Shown here: positions 24,677 through 33,083 of the stretch, one piece after another | How positions within the stretch are numbered: position 1 is the stretch's first letter | How the letters are laid out: each line of letters opens with the position of its first letter | Source of the DNA: an uncultured Bacillota bacterium | Lineage (GTDB): Bacteria; Bacillota_I; Bacilli_A; RF39; UBA660 | Assembly (NCBI GenBank): GCA_946625165.1 | Contig: CAMOSR010000004.1 | Span: 1 to 44,445 of the forward strand | Reading direction: 5' to 3' | DNA length: 44,445 nt | Made by a program: the position numbers and the translations under genes | Notes under the pieces: model-generated | Told to the model about the DNA's origin: nothing | Databases searched by the model: none | The model's input: the letters and a program-made list of their open reading frames with translations, nothing else

Positions 24677-25195
24677 ATGGTTAAAAGAGCAAATGTAAAT
24701 TTGTTATCTGATTATGCTCAATTTTTAGAAAGTGTACTTAATGATTTTGGATATGAGGTAGCGGAGCATGATCTTCTAGAAATTACTGATAATAATTTCA
24801 ATGTTGTTTCAGATTATTTGGGTTTTTCATCTAAAAGTGGTAAGAGAAATGCTAAATCGCTTAGAACTGGAACAGTGGATATTTTGGATAAGTTTTTAAT
24901 TGATTCTAATTATATGCCATCGGTAGATGTCGTTTATTCTCAGTTACCGTTTAGTAATCCTGATGGTATGATTAGAAAACTAGCGTTAGTTCCTGATAAA
25001 ACACCAGCAGTGGCTATTTTTGGTTCATATTCTTCTGAAGTAGAGAAATATGAACCAAAGAGAATTCAAGAATGTTTACAACAATTTGCTTCTGCTTTAG
25101 ATGATTTTGAATATCTAAGTAAGAAAACTGACGAAGGCAATTTAGAATTGGTTATTTCTGTACCTAAAATTAAGACATATACAAAGGTTTTATAA
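24677..25195 (+). CDS. Protein of unknown function, 172 residues
   Basis: The ATG at 24677 follows GGGGGGAG at 24665-24672; the longer frame from 24620 has no ribosome site. A possible promoter (TTGACT 24620, TAGGAT 24643, 17-bp spacer) sits just upstream. The product is soluble and acidic, with a helical start (LLSDYAQFLESVLNDFGYEV), a basic middle (KSGKRNAKSLRTGTVD), and a C-terminal half with VPDKTPAVAIFGSYSSEV and a helix of about 20 residues. I recognise no family. Confidence 0.7.
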   Translation: MVKRANVNLLSDYAQFLESVLNDFGYEVAEHDLLEITDNNFNVVSDYLGFSSKSGKRNAKSLRTGTVDILDKFLIDSNYMPSVDVVYSQLPFSNPDGMIRKLALVPDKTPAVAIFGSYSSEVEKYEPKRIQECLQQFASALDDFEYLSKKTDEGNLELVISVPKIKTYTKVL

Positions 25196-25200
25196 TATTT

Positions 25201-25252
25201 AGTGTTGGTGGTTAAAAACACTGACACTATTTTAATATAAAAAATAGTCAGT
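25201..25252. repeat. Inverted repeats downstream of the 172-residue gene
   Basis: First AGTGTT / AACACT (25201-25222), then an imperfect repeat: CTGA-CA-CTATTTT (25221-25233) against AAAATAG-TCAG (25241-25251) around a 7-base centre. The lack of a following T run argues against a normal terminator; it may be a transcript-end hairpin or binding site upstream of the DUF4186 gene. Confidence 0.5.
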
Positions 25253-25296
25253 ATCTAAAACCTGTGATACAATTAATTTGGTGGATGTGGTTTTCT

Positions 25297-25659
25297 ATGT
25301 ATAAAAATTTAGATTATTTGTTTGATGGTTTAAAAAAATCAAAATTTAGGTCTAGTTTTCATTTGAATAAAAAAATGAAAGAATATGTAAAAGAAAATGG
25401 TATATCTTTGATAGAAAAGCATGCATATAACTTTGTAAATGAAAGGTTGAAACCAGCTTATCCTAGAAATGATGGTAAACAAACACCGATGAGGCAAGTA
25501 CATCCGGTATTTATTGCTCAGCATGCGACTGGAACATGTTGTCGCAGATGCCTTTATAAGTGGCATAAGATTCCGATGTATAGAGAGCTTACTGAGGATG
25601 ATGTTAGTTATATTGTTAGTGTTATTATGAAATATATTGTAGAAGAGTGTGCAGTGTAA
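25297..25659 (+). CDS. DUF4186 family protein
   Basis: About 120 residues from the ATG at 25297 (a GTGGATGTGG stretch precedes it; the frame opens further upstream without a ribosome site). The sequence carries the family signatures: SSFHLNKKMKEYVKENGISLIEKHAYNF, LKPAYPRNDGKQTPMR, VHPVFIAQHATGTCCRRCLYKWH and VIMKYIVE. The HAT-x-TCCR-x-C-x-KWH segment, with three Cys and two His, suggests a metal site. The biochemical role is not known. Confidence 0.88.
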   Translation: MYKNLDYLFDGLKKSKFRSSFHLNKKMKEYVKENGISLIEKHAYNFVNERLKPAYPRNDGKQTPMRQVHPVFIAQHATGTCCRRCLYKWHKIPMYRELTEDDVSYIVSVIMKYIVEECAV

Positions 25660-25721
25660 AGTAAATGCATACTCTTTTAGTAAACTGTCTTTTGCTGTGA
25701 TATAATTAAGGTGGTGATATT

Positions 25722-26657
25722 ATGTCAGTGATTAAAGATGGATTTATAGGGTTTGTAGTTGGAGATGCTATGGGCGTTCCTGCGAAATTTATGGAGCGTG
25801 AAAAATTACTTGAAAAACCAGTAACTTCAATGGTTGGACATGGAACTTATGATGTTCCTGAGGGTGTATGGTCTTCTAATACTTCAATGACTTTAGCGAC
25901 TATTGATTCAATTGTAAGGTGCCATAAGATTGACTATAATGATATGGCAAATAGGTTTTGTCAGTGGGCAGGCAAGGCAGAATATACTGCTATTGGCGCA
26001 GTTTTTGATATTGATAAAACTACTAAGAAGGCTTTGGTTAGGTATTTGAAGACTCAAGATGATGCAGTTAAATGTGGTGAGTCTGATATGGATGCAAATG
26101 GTAGTGGGTCTCTTATGAGGATGCTTCCTATTGCTTTATATTGTCATTTTAATAAACTTCAGGATTATGAGGTATTTAATGTAGTAAAAAACGCTTCTTC
26201 TATTACTCATGCTAATGAAATTAGTGTATTAGGATGTTATATATATGTTAATTATTTGCTTTTTATATTAAATGGTAAGGATAAATTTGCTAGTTATAAT
26301 ATGATTAAATGTTTAGATTATTCTTTGTATTTTGATGAAGATATAATAGCTTATTATAATAGACTTTTAAAAACTAATATAAGTAATTTGCGAATTGATG
26401 ATTTAAAATCTACTGAATATGTTGTTTATACTTTAGAAGCTGTAATGTGGGTAATATTAAAAACTAAGTCTTATAGTGAAGCTATAGTTGGTTCTATTAA
26501 TCTAGGTGGAAATACTGATACGATTGGGGCACTTACTGGTTCAATTGCCGGTATTTTATATGGATTTGAAGAAGTTCCTAGCAAATGGATTTATAAACTG
26601 AAAAAACTTGATTATTTAGAGGAAATGGTTCAAAAATTTGATGATTTATTAATTTGA
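25722..26657 (+). CDS. ADP-ribosylglycohydrolase family protein, one metal motif degenerate
   Basis: Family members remove ADP-ribose from arginine or other residues (DraG type) using a dimetal site. Residues 5-25 (KDGFIGFVVGDAMGVPAKF) and the C-terminal LGGNTDTIGALTGSIAGILYG (about 261-281) are characteristic. The N-terminal metal motif, commonly W-S/T-D-D-T/S-S-M, reads WSSNTSM (50-56): both acidic residues are replaced by Ser and Asn. The second Asp motif (NTDT) is intact, and the central SDMDANGSGSLMRMLP is kept. The protein may be inactive, bind a single metal, or act on another substrate. Length of 311 is normal. An extended -10 (TATAAT 25701-25706) precedes it. DUF4186 lies just upstream, and a functional link is speculative. 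Confidence 0.85.
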   Translation: MSVIKDGFIGFVVGDAMGVPAKFMEREKLLEKPVTSMVGHGTYDVPEGVWSSNTSMTLATIDSIVRCHKIDYNDMANRFCQWAGKAEYTAIGAVFDIDKTTKKALVRYLKTQDDAVKCGESDMDANGSGSLMRMLPIALYCHFNKLQDYEVFNVVKNASSITHANEISVLGCYIYVNYLLFILNGKDKFASYNMIKCLDYSLYFDEDIIAYYNRLLKTNISNLRIDDLKSTEYVVYTLEAVMWVILKTKSYSEAIVGSINLGGNTDTIGALTGSIAGILYGFEEVPSKWIYKLKKLDYLEEMVQKFDDLLI

Positions 26658-26711
26658 TAGTTTTATTTTTGATAAAAAGTGATATAATATATTGCCTGAA
26701 GGGATGGTTGT

Positions 26712-27263
26712 ATGGGTTTAAAATTGATTAACGCTTTTAAACCGGATTCTTATGTACCTACTGTATATGATATAAATTATCCAAAATTATATGAGAACGG
26801 TATTAGGTATGCTGTATTTGATGTTGATTGTACACTTTTACCTTTTGATGATATAAGAGTAACTAAGGATAATGAAGTGCTTTTTAGATACATTAATATT
26901 TTAGGAATAAATGCGGGACTTTGTTCTAGCGGTTCAGTAAAAAGGGTTAAACCGGTTGCTGATATTCTTAAAGTGAATTATATGGCAAGAGCTAGTAAGC
27001 CTTTTGTTGATTTTAAGGATATAAGAAAAATGTTTGATGATAGATGTGAACCTGATAATACGATGTTTGTTGGGGATTCACTTTATTTGGATATGTTACT
27101 AGCTGATAGATGTAAAATGTATAAAGTTCTTGTTGATATGGTAAGAGATGGGGCTAATATAAAGTTATTTACTAATGATGTAATACAGGCAGTAATGTAT
27201 ACGGCTTTAAAGACGGAAGGTTTTCATTATAAAAAATATTATAGGGGATATATGGAAAGATAA
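26712..27263 (+). CDS. YqeG-like HAD-fold phosphatase, second copy
   Basis: A 183-residue HAD protein. It begins LINAFKPDSYVPTVYDINYPKLYENGIRYAVFDVDCTLLP, which follows the YqeG start more closely than the copy at 19.8 kb; Asp37 and Asp39 form motif I (DVDCTL). Motif II is CSSGS, and FVGDSLYLDM is motif IV. Lys of motif III lies in RASKPFVDF. The C-terminal 40 residues are extra and basic, ending KKYYRGYMER. An extended -10 (TATAAT 26683-26688) lies 24 bp upstream. Substrate unknown. Confidence 0.78.
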   Translation: MGLKLINAFKPDSYVPTVYDINYPKLYENGIRYAVFDVDCTLLPFDDIRVTKDNEVLFRYINILGINAGLCSSGSVKRVKPVADILKVNYMARASKPFVDFKDIRKMFDDRCEPDNTMFVGDSLYLDMLLADRCKMYKVLVDMVRDGANIKLFTNDVIQAVMYTALKTEGFHYKKYYRGYMER

Positions 27264-27281
27264 ATTTTTATCTTTTTTCTT

Positions 27282-27309
27282 TTGCGCGAATTAATGTTCG
27301 TGTTATAAT
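27282..27309 (+). promoter_or_regulatory. SOS (LexA-like) box in the promoter of the Y-family polymerase
   Basis: CGAATTAATGTTCG (27287-27300) matches CGAAC-RNRY-GTTCG at 12 of 14 positions and sits between a weak -35 (TTGCGC, 27282) and an extended -10 (TGT-TATAAT, ending 27309). The sequence TGTTCGTGTTATAATG is shared exactly with the ruvAB promoter. Confidence 0.72.
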
Positions 27310-27326
27310 GGATATAGGGTGGTTCT

Positions 27327-28541
27327 ATGGAAAAGATTATAATGCATATAGATGTCAATAATGCTTTTTTGTCATGGACGGCGGTACTTATGCTTAAAGA
27401 AGGTTATAAATATGATATTAGAAAATCATATGCGGTTATCGGTGGCGATGAAGCTTCTAGAAGGGGAATTGTTTTAGCTAAATCAATGCCTGCTAAGAAA
27501 AGAGGGGTAGTTACTGGTGAAACTTTATATTCAGCTAGGAAAAAGTGCCCGGCTTTAAAAAGTTATCCTCCTAATTATAATTTTTATAAAAAAATGAGTG
27601 ATAGTATGTTCGAACTTATAAAAAATTATACGCCTGATATAGAACCGATGAGTATTGATGAGTGTTTTTTGGACTATACACCTGTCAAACATTTATATGG
27701 AAATGAAGTTGATTTTGCCTATAAGTTAAAAAAAGAAATATATGATAATTTGGGTTTTACTGTGAATATTGGTATTGCGAATAATAAGTTATGTGCGAAG
27801 ATGGCTTCTGATTTTTCGAAGCCTTATAAGGTTCATACTTTATACAAAAATGAAGTTCAGGATAAGATGTGGCCGCTTCAAGTTGACGAATTATTTGGTA
27901 TTGGTAAGAAAACGGCTGTTAAGCTTCATAATTTGAATATAAATACTATTTACGATTTAGCGCATGCTGATGATAAAAAATTATATAAGTATTTTAAAAA
28001 TATGGCTATTGATATGATTAGGTCGGCAAATGGTATAGGAAGTGATTTTGTTAATCCAGTAGCAGATGAGCCAAAAGGAATTGGAAATGAAACTACTTTA
28101 GATCACAATATTTCAAATAAAGAGGAATTACAAGGATATTTACTCGCACTTTCTGAAAATGTTACGTTAAGGCTTAGACGGCAAGGGAAATATGCTTATG
28201 TAGTAGTGGTTACTTTAAAAGATAAGTTTTTCAAAAGGCGAAGTCATCAGAAAAAATTAGTTAATGCGACTAATATTACAGAAGAAGTTTATAAGACGGC
28301 TAAGGAAATATTAGATGAGATGAGTGTTGATGATGGGATTAGGTTAATTGGGGTGAGACTTGATAATTTGGTAGAAAGTTCTAATCACCAAACATCTTTG
28401 TTTGAAAATTTAGAGGTAAGAGAAGATAGTAAGTCTTTAGAGAAAACGGTTGATAAAATAAAGGAAAAGTATGGATTTAAAGCTATTAAAAAAGCGTCTT
28501 TAGTTGGTAGACAAGTTGGTAACAAGTATTTAAATAAATAA
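27327..28541 (+). CDS. Y-family DNA polymerase (DinB/UmuC type)
   Basis: Translesion polymerase that copies past damaged bases. IIMHIDVNNAFLSW holds the first metal Asp (Asp9), and PMSIDECFLDYTPV the second pair (Asp111, Glu112). GIANNKLCAKMASDFSKP and the helix-hairpin-helix LFGIGKKTAVKLHNL follow, then the little-finger domain. The tail HQTSLFENL contains a QxxLF sliding-clamp-binding motif. NNAFLSW replaces the usual D-M-D-x-F-F-A-S-V-E, as in the Bacilli 'UmuC-like' subgroup. Length of 404 is normal. The promoter carries a LexA-like box, so damage induction is expected. Confidence 0.93.
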   Translation: MEKIIMHIDVNNAFLSWTAVLMLKEGYKYDIRKSYAVIGGDEASRRGIVLAKSMPAKKRGVVTGETLYSARKKCPALKSYPPNYNFYKKMSDSMFELIKNYTPDIEPMSIDECFLDYTPVKHLYGNEVDFAYKLKKEIYDNLGFTVNIGIANNKLCAKMASDFSKPYKVHTLYKNEVQDKMWPLQVDELFGIGKKTAVKLHNLNINTIYDLAHADDKKLYKYFKNMAIDMIRSANGIGSDFVNPVADEPKGIGNETTLDHNISNKEELQGYLLALSENVTLRLRRQGKYAYVVVVTLKDKFFKRRSHQKKLVNATNITEEVYKTAKEILDEMSVDDGIRLIGVRLDNLVESSNHQTSLFENLEVREDSKSLEKTVDKIKEKYGFKAIKKASLVGRQVGNKYLNK

Positions 28542-28570
28542 AAAATGCAGTGTCAAATACTGTGTTTTTT
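28542..28570 (+). terminator. Terminator after the Y-family polymerase
   Basis: AAAATGCAGT / ACTGTGTTTT stem with two G-U pairs, 7-base loop, T run. Confidence 0.75.
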
Positions 28571-28621
28571 GTTTGCTTTTATATATAAAAAATGTATAAT
28601 GGTATAAGGAAGGTAAAGTAT

Positions 28622-30511
28622 ATGAATGAAGATATTATTTTAGAAAAAATTAATCAGTACGATGAAGAACAAAGAAGAGAATTTGCTATAAATTTGCTCA
28701 AGGAATATAGTGGAGATTTATATGCTGGTTTTCGAAAATTATTATCATATTTTAGTGTTGAACAAGTTTTATCAATATTTGATATTAAGACAATTAAATC
28801 TTTTTTTAGCGGTAGTAACAAGCCCCATGAATATAAATTATTTACTGCACTAATGAATAAGGACGTTAATGGAACAATTAGTTATGTTCTTAAACACGAT
28901 GAATTATTTCATGAGTTTTTTAGTTTGAATGATGATTTTTTCTCATATGATTTAGATTATGAATTATTTAGAAGTATAATTTTAAAAATGGGTGATGATA
29001 TTACAAAATATCCTGGATATTTTATAAGTTGTGCGAGTGCGGAAAATCAAAGGATGTTATTAAAGGAAGATATTAGCGATAAAATGCTTATATATATGCT
29101 TCCTAGGTTTAATGTTGATGTTATTAGTGAATTTTTCGAAAAAGATTATAGAGCTATTTATTTATTTGAAAAGTTTGATATTGAGAAGTTTATTTATAAT
29201 GGAGTTAAATTTAATGATGAAATAGTAAAGAAGAAAGAATTTTTTGATAGGCTTAAATGTCCAGATTTATTAGCTTTTAGGCGTATTATTAATATAGCTG
29301 AAGCAAATAATAATGCGAATATTATAGATAAAAGATTACATGATTACTATGATGAAATTATAAGTTCTTATGATAGTGAAATGGGCATTTTTAAAGATTA
29401 TATGGGGGTTATTAATGACCCTGATTTTATGGTATCTTATTATGATAAAGATCCATTTATAATGAGTGGTATTTTTGAAGAAAATTTTTGGGAATATAAA
29501 AGTTTTGATGATAATGGAGATGAGATTATTAATGGGACGGACGGGCTTATTAATTTTCTTAGGGATGTTACTAGTAAGAAACTATCAGAAGTTATTGTTG
29601 ATGCTTTATTTGAGGATAATATTTATAATGTGTGGACTAATATTAGAGAAATGATTAGATTTAATGATAAGCTGTCAAATGATAAAAAGGTTATTAATGA
29701 AGAAAGATTGAAATTTTATAATACGATTCTTAATTTTGATAGTGTTTCTAGTGATGAAAAAATAGATTTATATAATAATCTTAAAGATAAAATGGTTGTT
29801 CATATGTATTACGATGATTTAAGAAAATTAAAAGATTTATCATATGATTTAATTAAAGAAGATTTGTTTGATGTTAGTGATGAAAAAAATGAAGTTAATG
29901 TTAATAGTGAACTTACGGATAAATATGGTGTGAAAATTTATGATATGAGAGATAAAGAATATACGATGCTTATTAGAGGCCAGTTTGAGTTTCGCGCGCA
30001 AAGTAATCTTAGAAGAAACTGTTATTCAATAATTGGAAATGATAATAGTAGTTCATTTGGTGATGCTGGTGAATATCTTCTATATTACGGCTATAATTCT
30101 TTTGAAAATGATAGGGTTATGCATGTATTAGAACAAGATTCTTTTAGTACAGATGCTCGACACAATAATTCACCTAGCTTTTTTGTAAATAGAATTATGT
30201 CTTCTGATGAAATAGTTAGGGGGAGTAGTTTATTCAGTGAGATAGATATAGCTAATGTTAAAAATGAACATGGTGGTTATATTGTTAAAAAGCCTGACTA
30301 TATGGTTTTTTATGATAATGGAAAATGTAATATTAATGAATATATAAGGGAGGCAAAGAGACTTGGCATTCCTATTGTTATGATTAAAGAGACAAAATTA
30401 TCGATGGATAGAACGATATCTGTAGGTTTTGATAGACTTCGTGATAGGTATTTTGATAGTAATAACTATGGATTATCAGAAGTAAGAAATGGGAGGTTTG
30501 GTAAAAAATGA
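28622..30511 (+). CDS. Large protein of unknown function with a distinct C-terminal module
   Basis: The ATG at 28622 follows AGGAAGG; the frame opens 30 bp earlier without one. The product is 629 residues, acidic and Asn/Asp/Phe-rich, with no signal or membrane segment. Residues 1-430 look like a long helical, repeat-like scaffold. From about 440 the character changes to mixed alpha/beta: MLIRGQFEFRAQSNLRRNCYSIIGNDN, then YLLYYGYNSFENDRVMHV, and KPDYMVFYDNGKCNINEYIREAKRLGIPIVMIKET near 565-600. This last piece resembles a nucleotide- or NAD-type alpha/beta unit, but I cannot name a family. Its stop overlaps the tex start by four bases (ATGA), so the two are translationally coupled. Confidence 0.75.
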   Translation: MNEDIILEKINQYDEEQRREFAINLLKEYSGDLYAGFRKLLSYFSVEQVLSIFDIKTIKSFFSGSNKPHEYKLFTALMNKDVNGTISYVLKHDELFHEFFSLNDDFFSYDLDYELFRSIILKMGDDITKYPGYFISCASAENQRMLLKEDISDKMLIYMLPRFNVDVISEFFEKDYRAIYLFEKFDIEKFIYNGVKFNDEIVKKKEFFDRLKCPDLLAFRRIINIAEANNNANIIDKRLHDYYDEIISSYDSEMGIFKDYMGVINDPDFMVSYYDKDPFIMSGIFEENFWEYKSFDDNGDEIINGTDGLINFLRDVTSKKLSEVIVDALFEDNIYNVWTNIREMIRFNDKLSNDKKVINEERLKFYNTILNFDSVSSDEKIDLYNNLKDKMVVHMYYDDLRKLKDLSYDLIKEDLFDVSDEKNEVNVNSELTDKYGVKIYDMRDKEYTMLIRGQFEFRAQSNLRRNCYSIIGNDNSSSFGDAGEYLLYYGYNSFENDRVMHVLEQDSFSTDARHNNSPSFFVNRIMSSDEIVRGSSLFSEIDIANVKNEHGGYIVKKPDYMVFYDNGKCNINEYIREAKRLGIPIVMIKETKLSMDRTISVGFDRLRDRYFDSNNYGLSEVRNGRFGKK

Positions 30512-32649
30512 ATAAGGGAATAATTGATGAAATTGGTAAAAATTTAAATATTAATAGTAGTCAGGTTGAGGCCGTACTTAAATTACTTGAGGGGGGAAAC
30601 ACAATTCCTTTTATTGCTAGATACCGTAAAGAGGTAACTGGTAATTTAAATGAGGAAGAAATTAGACAAATTAGTGAGGTTTATGTTTATCAAGAAAATC
30701 TTTTAAAAAGAAAAGAAGATGTGATTAGACTGATTGATGAAAAAGGCTTACTTACTGATGAACTTAAAGAGCAAATTATGAATGCTTCTAAACTAGTTGA
30801 GGTAGAAGATTTATATAGACCTTTTAAAGAAAAGAAAAAGACAAAAGCAACTGAAGCTATTAAAAATGGACTTGAGGGTCTTGCTAAACAAATTATGAGT
30901 TATACTACTAAAGATATAGATTCTTTAACAGCTCCTTTTTTTAATGAAAATGTAAAAACTAAGGAAGAAGCTATAACGGGGGCTAGTTATATAATAGCTG
31001 AGTGGATAAGTGATAATGCTTTTTATAGAAAATGGATTAGAAAATTTGTTTTTAATGAAGGAGTAATTATTTGTAAGAAAAAGAAGGATGCGGATGATGA
31101 AAATAAGCTTTACGAAATGTATTATGATTTTAATGAAAAGGTAAAGTATGCTAAAGAGTATAGAATTCTTGCAATTAATAGAGCTGAAAATGAAAAGGTT
31201 ATTTCGGTTAGTATTGATGTAGATGATGAAAAAATTATAAATTATTTAAAAGATAGGGTTATAAAAAAAGAAGGACCACTTAATTATATAATTGAAGAAG
31301 CTATTAGGGATAGTTATAAAAGATTAATATTTCCTTCTATTCAAAGGGAGGTAAGAAGTGAGCTTACGGAAAAGGCTAATGTGGAGGCTATTAAAAATTT
31401 TAGCCTTAATTTGGAAAAATTACTTATGCAACCACCTATGAAGGATAAAATGGTCTTGGGATTTGATCCGGCTTTTAGAACTGGCTGTAAGTTAGCAATT
31501 GTAGATTCAACAGGCAAAATGCTTGATATTAAAGTTATATATCCTCATGAACCTAAGAACGAAAAAGAAAAAAGCAAAAAAGTGTTACTTGATTTAATTG
31601 ATAAATATAATATTGATATTATTGCAATAGGTAATGGAACGGCTTCTAGGGAAAGTGAAGCGTTTGTGGCTTCGGTCATAAAGGATTCTAAAAGGAAGGT
31701 AGAATATATTTTAGTTAGTGAAGCAGGGGCGTCTGTTTATTCAGCTAGTAAGCTTGCAATATCAGAGTTTCCAGATTTACATGTAGAAGAAAGAAGCGCG
31801 ATTAGTATTGCTAGGCGTCTTCAAGATCCACTTTCTGAACTTGTTAAGATAGACCCTGAAAGTATTGGGGTAGGTATGTATCAACATGATGTTCCTAATA
31901 AAGATCTTAAAGAATCTTTAGACTTTGTTGTGGAAAAGTCAGTTAACAGTGTTGGTGTTAATGTAAATACGGCAAGTAAGTCATTACTTAAATATGTTTC
32001 TGGCCTTACTAAAACAACTATTGACAAAATAGTTAATTTTAGGAATAGCAATGGAAAAATAAAAGATAGATTAGAAATAAAAAAAATATTATCTGATAAG
32101 GTTTATACACAGGCAGTAGGTTTTCTTAGAGTAATAGGCGTTAATGTTTTGGATAGAACTGCTATTCATCCTGAGAGTTATGATAAGACTTTAAAGCTTT
32201 TGGAGTTACTTAAACTTGATATCAATGATATTGGAACAGAAGAGTTTAACCAAAAATTAGATATTGATATAGATGAATATGCTTCTATTTTGGGAACAGA
32301 TAAATATACTTTGGAAGATATTATTAAATCTTTAAAGAAGCCAAATAGAGATCCACGTGATGATATGCCAAAACCAATATTAAAAAGTGATGTTTTGGAT
32401 TTAAAGGATTTAAAACTTGGAATGAAACTTCAAGGAACAGTTAGAAATGTTACACCTTTTGGGGCTTTTATTGATATTGGTCTTCATAATGATGGACTTG
32501 CTCATATATCAAAACTTACAACTAAGTATATTAAGCATCCGATGGAAGTAGTTAGTGTGGGTGATATTGTAGACTGTTATGTCGATGATATTTTGTATGA
32601 TAAAGAAAAAGTATCACTTTCTTTAATAGAACCAAAGGTGGTTTCATGA
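30508..32649 (+). CDS. tex: Tex-family transcription accessory protein (S1 RNA-binding)
   Basis: Tex binds nucleic acid and affects transcription; it is related to eukaryotic Spt6. The order is typical: an N-terminal helical region (INSSQVEAVLKLLEGGNTIPFIARYRKEVTGNL at about 15-47), a central helical part, a YqgF/RNase H-like domain (about 310-440; VLGFDPAFRTGCKLAIVD), a helix-hairpin-helix region (about 475-560; GVNVNTASKSLLKYVSGL), and a C-terminal S1 domain (about 635-710; GTVRNVTPFGAFIDIGLHNDGLAHIS). Length of 713 is normal. Four-base overlaps connect it to the unknown gene upstream and the lipoprotein downstream. Confidence 0.96.
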   Translation: MNKGIIDEIGKNLNINSSQVEAVLKLLEGGNTIPFIARYRKEVTGNLNEEEIRQISEVYVYQENLLKRKEDVIRLIDEKGLLTDELKEQIMNASKLVEVEDLYRPFKEKKKTKATEAIKNGLEGLAKQIMSYTTKDIDSLTAPFFNENVKTKEEAITGASYIIAEWISDNAFYRKWIRKFVFNEGVIICKKKKDADDENKLYEMYYDFNEKVKYAKEYRILAINRAENEKVISVSIDVDDEKIINYLKDRVIKKEGPLNYIIEEAIRDSYKRLIFPSIQREVRSELTEKANVEAIKNFSLNLEKLLMQPPMKDKMVLGFDPAFRTGCKLAIVDSTGKMLDIKVIYPHEPKNEKEKSKKVLLDLIDKYNIDIIAIGNGTASRESEAFVASVIKDSKRKVEYILVSEAGASVYSASKLAISEFPDLHVEERSAISIARRLQDPLSELVKIDPESIGVGMYQHDVPNKDLKESLDFVVEKSVNSVGVNVNTASKSLLKYVSGLTKTTIDKIVNFRNSNGKIKDRLEIKKILSDKVYTQAVGFLRVIGVNVLDRTAIHPESYDKTLKLLELLKLDINDIGTEEFNQKLDIDIDEYASILGTDKYTLEDIIKSLKKPNRDPRDDMPKPILKSDVLDLKDLKLGMKLQGTVRNVTPFGAFIDIGLHNDGLAHISKLTTKYIKHPMEVVSVGDIVDCYVDDILYDKEKVSLSLIEPKVVS

Positions 32650-33083
32650 GAAAAATAATTTTTTGTTTAGTTATAGTTTTAAGTTTAACAGGCTGCGTTT
32701 CAAATGAAGATTTTAGTAAAACGTGTAAGTATGAAACAAAAACGATTCATTTGAGTGATTTTACTAGTATAAATGTAGTTTATGATAATGTAGATGTGGT
32801 TAAAGAGGCTATAGTTATTAAAAATTATAAGGCTTTAGATGAAGAGGGAAAAGATATTTTAAAAAGTGTTAAGGAAGCAAATGCTTCTTATAATAAAAAA
32901 TATGGTGGTAAGAGTGTTAAAGTTTATATATCTAAAGATAGTGAATATGAATATGAAATTAAATATGATTTAGATGTACAAAAACTAGATGATGACACTT
33001 TAAAAGAATTCAAATTAAGAAAAAACTCTATTAAGTTTTTTAATAAGATGAAGGATGAAAATATAGAATGTGAGGGCAAATGA
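32646..33083 (+). CDS. Lipoprotein of unknown function
   Basis: Type II signal peptide: MRKIIFCLVIVLSLTGCVSN, with lipobox LTGC and lipidation at Cys17. The mature 129 residues are beta-rich and charged, with two further cysteines (TCKYETK at the start, IECEGK at the end) that could form a disulfide joining the termini. Weakly like DUF1307/YehR-type lipoproteins; this is uncertain. Its start overlaps the tex stop by four bases and its stop overlaps the uppP start, so it belongs to a tightly coupled cluster. Confidence 0.82.
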   Translation: MRKIIFCLVIVLSLTGCVSNEDFSKTCKYETKTIHLSDFTSINVVYDNVDVVKEAIVIKNYKALDEEGKDILKSVKEANASYNKKYGGKSVKVYISKDSEYEYEIKYDLDVQKLDDDTLKEFKLRKNSIKFFNKMKDENIECEGK

